Of a DNA stretch of 64,000 nucleotides, positions 61,504-64,000 are shown piece by piece. The notes under the pieces were generated by a model, which saw only the letters and a list, made by a program, of their open reading frames with translations, was not told the origin of the DNA and ran no database searches. Numbering within the stretch: position 1 is the stretch's first letter; every line of letters starts with the position of its first letter. This DNA comes from JAHEJE01 sp965216335 (GTDB lineage Bacteria > Pseudomonadota > Alphaproteobacteria > Rhizobiales > Aestuariivirgaceae), in NCBI GenBank assembly GCA_965216335.1, contig OZ244154.1, forward strand, positions 3,038,001 through 3,102,000, in the 5' to 3' direction. The translations under genes and the position numbers were made by a program.

Positions 61504-61612
61504 CAGGCAGTTGTAACTTTTCGGAACGTTCGATCTGAAATCTGTCAGTGGACGGCAAGCAATCTGCTCTGTGTGAACCGTGCGGAGGGCAACGGAACGC
61601 TCGTCTGCGAAT

Positions 61613-62020
61613 TCAAACGTTAAGCTTGCGCGCCGCCCACATCCCCGCAAACATTGCCGCGACGAAGATAGCCGTGGCAATGCCGCCAAATGTAGCCGAG
61701 GTGAGCGCGGGGCCTGGGCACAAGCCGATCAGACCCCAGCCGATGCCGAACAACGCGGCACCGGAAATGAGGCGGGCATTGATGTCTGTGCGGGTGGGCC
61801 AGGAGAATGCCTTCGCAAACAACGGCGCCGCGCGGCCGCGCAAGACCCTGTAACCGACAAAAGTTACTGCGATTGCACCGGCCATGACGAACGCTAGGCT
61901 GGCATCCCAATTGCCGAACACATCAAGGAAGTTGAGAACCTTGGCCGGATTGGTCATGCCTGAAACAATGAGGCCGAGACCGAAGATGATGCCGGCCACG
62001 AGGGCGCTTAGAAGTTGCAT
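61613..62020 (-). CDS. YeeE/YedE family sulfur transporter half (PmpB-like)
   Basis: A 135-aa membrane protein with about four hydrophobic segments, one half of a YeeE/YedE sulfur-compound transporter. GLGLIVSGMTNPAKVLNFLD near the N terminus and GIGWGLIGLCPGPALT, with its single conserved cysteine, mark the family. The ATG at 62020 overlaps the upstream stop as TGATG; the open frame to 62131 is in the neighbour. Such pairs move thiosulfate or sulfane-type sulfur. Regulation is likely by the divergent persulfide-sensing repressor. Confidence 0.88.
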   Translation of the reverse strand: MQLLSALVAGIIFGLGLIVSGMTNPAKVLNFLDVFGNWDASLAFVMAGAIAVTFVGYRVLRGRAAPLFAKAFSWPTRTDINARLISGAALFGIGWGLIGLCPGPALTSATFGGIATAIFVAAMFAGMWAARKLNV

Positions 62021-62460
62021 CACAATGATCCTTCCAACACATGCCGCGCGATGAAAACCGTGCCAAACGCAGTTGCCATGAACGTAAGCGTGGCGATCAA
62101 GGATCGTACGGAAAGACGGGACAGACCACACACACCATGACCGCTGGTGCAGCCATTGCCGATGGAAACGCCGAAACCAACCAACAGGCCCGCAATGACC
62201 AGCAACGTCGCACTGTCCGAAACCTGCTGAACAGGCATTGCGCCCGTGGCGATGCCATAGAGCGGAGCCGCAAGCAGCAAGCCGGCGACGAAGGCCACGC
62301 TTGTCCGGTTGCCGGGCTTGAACGTGTCAGGCGGCAGGAGCCGGGCCGCGATCCCGCTGATGCCCGCGATACGCCCAAGCGTTAACATGAGGACGACCGC
62401 CGCAAGGCCAATCATCGCCCCGCCGACGAGAGAAGCCACTGGGGTGAATTCCGTCGACAT
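62020..62460 (-). CDS. YeeE/YedE family sulfur transporter half (PmpA-like)
   Basis: A 146-aa membrane protein with about four hydrophobic segments, the other half of the split YeeE/YedE transporter. GFGVSIGNGCTSGHGVCGLSRLS carries two conserved cysteines thought to handle sulfur during transport. It starts at ATG 62460 and its stop overlaps the start of the second half. It is divergent from the ArsR-family sensor gene across 81 bp with an AT-rich operator. The pair resembles PmpAB of bigR operons, which respond to sulfide. Confidence 0.88.
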   Translation of the reverse strand: MSTEFTPVASLVGGAMIGLAAVVLMLTLGRIAGISGIAARLLPPDTFKPGNRTSVAFVAGLLLAAPLYGIATGAMPVQQVSDSATLLVIAGLLVGFGVSIGNGCTSGHGVCGLSRLSVRSLIATLTFMATAFGTVFIARHVLEGSL

Positions 62461-62513
62461 TTGTAAAAGGCCCCTGGTTGCCGCCCAAAACTCTCGTTCG
62501 CGGCCTTGTTCTT

Positions 62514-62537
62514 TAATTTAGAATAATCTAATTTAGA
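62514..62537. promoter_or_regulatory. Operator-like AT-rich repeat for the persulfide sensor
   Basis: TTAGA-ATAA-TCTAA (62518-62531) is a perfect 5-bp inverted repeat, and TAATTTAGA is present twice in direct orientation (62514-62522 and 62529-62537). The element ends five bases before the ArsR-type start and faces the divergent transporter pair, so one repressor can control both. BigR/SqrR-type sites are AT-rich palindromes of this kind. Confidence 0.6.
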
Positions 62538-62541
62538 GATC

Positions 62542-62859
62542 ATGAAAATGCAAGACCTTGAACAGAACGCGGCACAGGCCGCAAATCTGATGGCCATGCT
62601 TGCGAGCAAGCCAAGGCTGATGATTCTTTGCCGACTCCTTGAAGGGGAATTCACCGTTGGTTCACTGGTGAATGACGTGGGTCTCAGTCCATCGGCGCTT
62701 TCCCAGCATCTCGCGAAGCTTCGCGGCGCCGGTCTTGTGTCGACGCGTCGAGAGGCCCAGACGATTTTCTACTGCCTGGCAAGCGATGAAGCCGAGGCTG
62801 TGCTTGAAGTGCTGGAACGGTTGTACTGCGACAGAGAAATCAGGAAACGGGCATCATAA
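62542..62859 (+). CDS. ArsR-family persulfide-responsive repressor (SqrR/BigR-like)
   Basis: A 105-aa winged-helix repressor of the ArsR/SmtB family. The recognition helix region is SPSALSQHLAKLRGAGLV. Two cysteines, Cys30 (LMILC) and Cys96 (LYC), are 66 residues apart, the same spacing as the redox pair of SqrR (41/107) and BigR (42/108), in which persulfides form a polysulfide bridge that releases DNA. A third cysteine is Cys78. It is divergent from the split sulfur transporter and should repress it until sulfide or sulfane sulfur accumulates. No persulfide dioxygenase or SQR gene is visible next to it. Confidence 0.9.
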   Translation: MKMQDLEQNAAQAANLMAMLASKPRLMILCRLLEGEFTVGSLVNDVGLSPSALSQHLAKLRGAGLVSTRREAQTIFYCLASDEAEAVLEVLERLYCDREIRKRAS

Positions 62860-63177
62860 GCAATCATGCTTGTATTTGCGTTCATTCTTCGGTTTCAGCC
62901 GCTGCCATTTGCCGTCGGACTTGCGGAACACGGCAATCTTGCCGCCCTTGCATAGGTGATACCAGCGGCCATAGACATATTTCATTGCCGGACAGCCCTT
63001 GAGCGGCGACGCCCGCACGCCGGAAGCTCCGGTGAATTTTCCGTTCTTGATGGTCAGCGGATAGGTCTTGCCGGCCCAGGAGCCGCCGACGACAGAAATC
63101 TTGCAGCTTTTTGCGGCGGCTTGTGCGGGTGCAACAAGGGCTAGCCCGATCACGACGGAACTGATGATGTGCTTCAT
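62854..63177 (-). CDS. Small secreted protein of unknown function
   Basis: A 107-aa protein with a Sec signal peptide (residues 1-20, cleavage after APAQA). The mature part is about 85 residues, basic, with three cysteines and a Gly/Lys-rich pattern (SWAGKTYPLTIKNGKFTG; KSDGKWQRLKP). I recognise no family. The frame is open to 63396, but the ATG at 63177 is the only start in front of a proper signal peptide. It overlaps the end of the ArsR-type gene by six bases, tail to tail. Confidence 0.7.
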   Translation of the reverse strand: MKHIISSVVIGLALVAPAQAAAKSCKISVVGGSWAGKTYPLTIKNGKFTGASGVRASPLKGCPAMKYVYGRWYHLCKGGKIAVFRKSDGKWQRLKPKNERKYKHDCL

Positions 63178-63315
63178 GTAAGGATGCCCGGTCCAAAGGG
63201 ATTGCTGTCTTTTCATCGGAAGTAGCCGGTTCAACCTGAACGAGCCATGAACCAGGTGTGCGATGCGAAAAACAACGGAAGCAGATAAATTTCTTAAAAG
63301 ATAGAAAAATAATCC

Positions 63316-63347
63316 TTGACATATATGACGCTGACTGCTATACAGTC
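63316..63347 (+). promoter_or_regulatory. Strong sigma-70-type promoter with operator palindrome
   Basis: TTGACA (63316-63321) and TATACA (63339-63344) are separated by an ideal 17 bp. Overlapping the -10 is the palindrome GACTG-CTATA-CAGTC (63333-63347), which would let a dimeric repressor block the promoter. It reads toward the open frame at the right edge. Consensus quality this high is uncommon in this GC-rich window. Confidence 0.6.
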
Positions 63348-63436
63348 GGGCATGGTCGAGAGACGAGGGAATTGAACGAGAACAAAATGAAAACAAACTT
63401 CGTGGGATCGTAAGCTATCAACGGCCGAGAACGCCG

Positions 63437-64000
63437 GTGACGAACAGGTTTGGGAACGCGGGAAGCGCCGGCGACGCGCGGGATTGGAGCGAGATAAGAC
63501 GGGACTATGAAGCCAAGTTGTTCAGCGTCGACGATGTTTGTCTGCGCCACAACATCTCCCGAGGAATGCTGTACCGGCGCCGAAAGAGACAAGGCTGGCC
63601 GAAACGCCTGCAATCCACACCATCCACCAAAGCGGCAAGTTGCAAACCCAATGCGTTGCTCGCTCGATTGAACAAAGTAATTTCCCGGCGTATCTGTGGC
63701 CTGGAAAGTTCAGAACTCAGCGATATCCGCGCAGAAACCGCACTTGAGAGTGAACGTCAGGCGCGGGCGGTCAGTGCGTTGGTCCGGGCTCTCGAACAGG
63801 TCGTGGCGCTGCAGGACCGCTTGCGTGAATCCCACAAGAAGGCTGACGACAGCGATGACGCAGACACAGTCCGTTGGCGTGCAGACCTGGCTAAAGCTTT
63901 GGCGGGACTCGCCGGCCCTGATGCGGACGAAGTGTATGCCTCAAGAGGCGAAACGGGCGATGGCCTGGGCGCTGACGGCCCGGCCGGACCAAAGGCCGCC
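63437..64000 (+). CDS. Partial: helix-turn-helix protein resembling phage/GTA small terminase
   Basis: An open frame of 188 codons from a GTG at 63437 to the window edge with no stop, so the protein is incomplete. The N-terminal 45 residues look like the helix-turn-helix of small terminase subunits: DWSEIRRDYEAKLFSVDDVCLRHNISR (read in parts) followed by RRRKRQGWPKR. A helical, charged region follows (about 80-150), then a Gly/Asp-rich tail. In alphaproteobacteria a comparable gene precedes the large terminase of gene transfer agents and prophages. No ATG lies in frame upstream, so the start is uncertain. A strong promoter lies about 90 bp upstream. Confidence 0.55.
   Translation, partial: MTNRFGNAGSAGDARDWSEIRRDYEAKLFSVDDVCLRHNISRGMLYRRRKRQGWPKRLQSTPSTKAASCKPNALLARLNKVISRRICGLESSELSDIRAETALESERQARAVSALVRALEQVVALQDRLRESHKKADDSDDADTVRWRADLAKALAGLAGPDADEVYASRGETGDGLGADGPAGPKAA

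Noticed and set aside
61500..61548. CTGACAG/CTGTCAG inverted repeat after pckA as terminator
   Set aside because: The arms are separated by 35 bases and no T-run follows, so a transcription terminator cannot be supported.

Overview
The window looks like a chromosomal segment of an alphaproteobacterium, most likely of the order Hyphomicrobiales (Rhizobiales). The main reason is the pckA - chvI - chvG - hprK neighbourhood at 55.8-61.5 kb, a hallmark of that order. The high GC content, a CtrA-type TTAA-N7-TTAA site and an alphaproteobacterial SqrR/BigR-type persulfide sensor agree with this. I see no rRNA, tRNA, CRISPR array or insertion sequence. Nearly all of the DNA is protein-coding, and many genes overlap by ATGA or TGATG.

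Layout. 0-2.7 kb: PEP carboxylase. 2.8-9.8 kb: glycolate oxidase glcDEF, divergent from a lactate oxidase operon lutABC. 9.9-12.8 kb: a Tat-exported cyclase-family hydrolase, then a coupled trio (glycolipid-binding-like protein, unknown CxxC protein, FAA hydrolase). 12.9-23.7 kb: an arginine/cyanophycin island with an Lrp/AsnC regulator, arginase, ornithine cyclodeaminase, NhaC-type antiporter, cyanophycinase, cyanophycin synthetase, a second Mur-ligase protein without an ATP-grasp domain, and an isoaspartyl peptidase. 23.8-30.4 kb: a LysR regulator divergent from a D-cysteine desulfhydrase/cysteate sulfo-lyase family enzyme, followed by a betaine-type ABC importer with an unusually extended permease and an alpha/beta hydrolase. 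30.4-33.1 kb: a Cpx-like module (Spy/CpxP-like protein, response regulator, sensor kinase) with a GTAAA-N5-GTAAA element upstream. 33.2-40.1 kb: MBL hydrolase, BioY, a basic secreted protein, SleB-type cell-wall hydrolase, pyruvate phosphate dikinase and a methyltransferase. 40.1-48.8 kb: a 1960-residue FecR/repeat/RTX type I secretion adhesin, convergent with a CHASE2 nucleotide cyclase. 48.9-55.7 kb: a polar amino-acid ABC importer plus class III aminotransferase, divergent from eutB/eutC-like genes. 55.8-61.5 kb: hprK, chvG, chvI, a HugZ/PPOX-like gene and pckA. 61.6-62.9 kb: two YeeE/YedE sulfur-transport half proteins divergent from a persulfide-sensing ArsR repressor. 62.9-64 kb: a small secreted protein and, at the right edge, an open reading frame resembling a phage or GTA small terminase behind a strong promoter.

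How the genes fit together. Three enzymes of the PEP-pyruvate-oxaloacetate node (Ppc, PpdK, PckA) lie in one window with glycolate and lactate oxidation, which feed glyoxylate and pyruvate. The cyanophycin island pairs synthesis of the Asp-Arg polymer with its hydrolysis and with arginine breakdown to ornithine and proline. The adhesin promoter combines a CRP-like site and a CtrA-like site, while a predicted cyclase gene converges on the adhesin from the far side. All functions are inferred from reading protein sequences. No database search was run.
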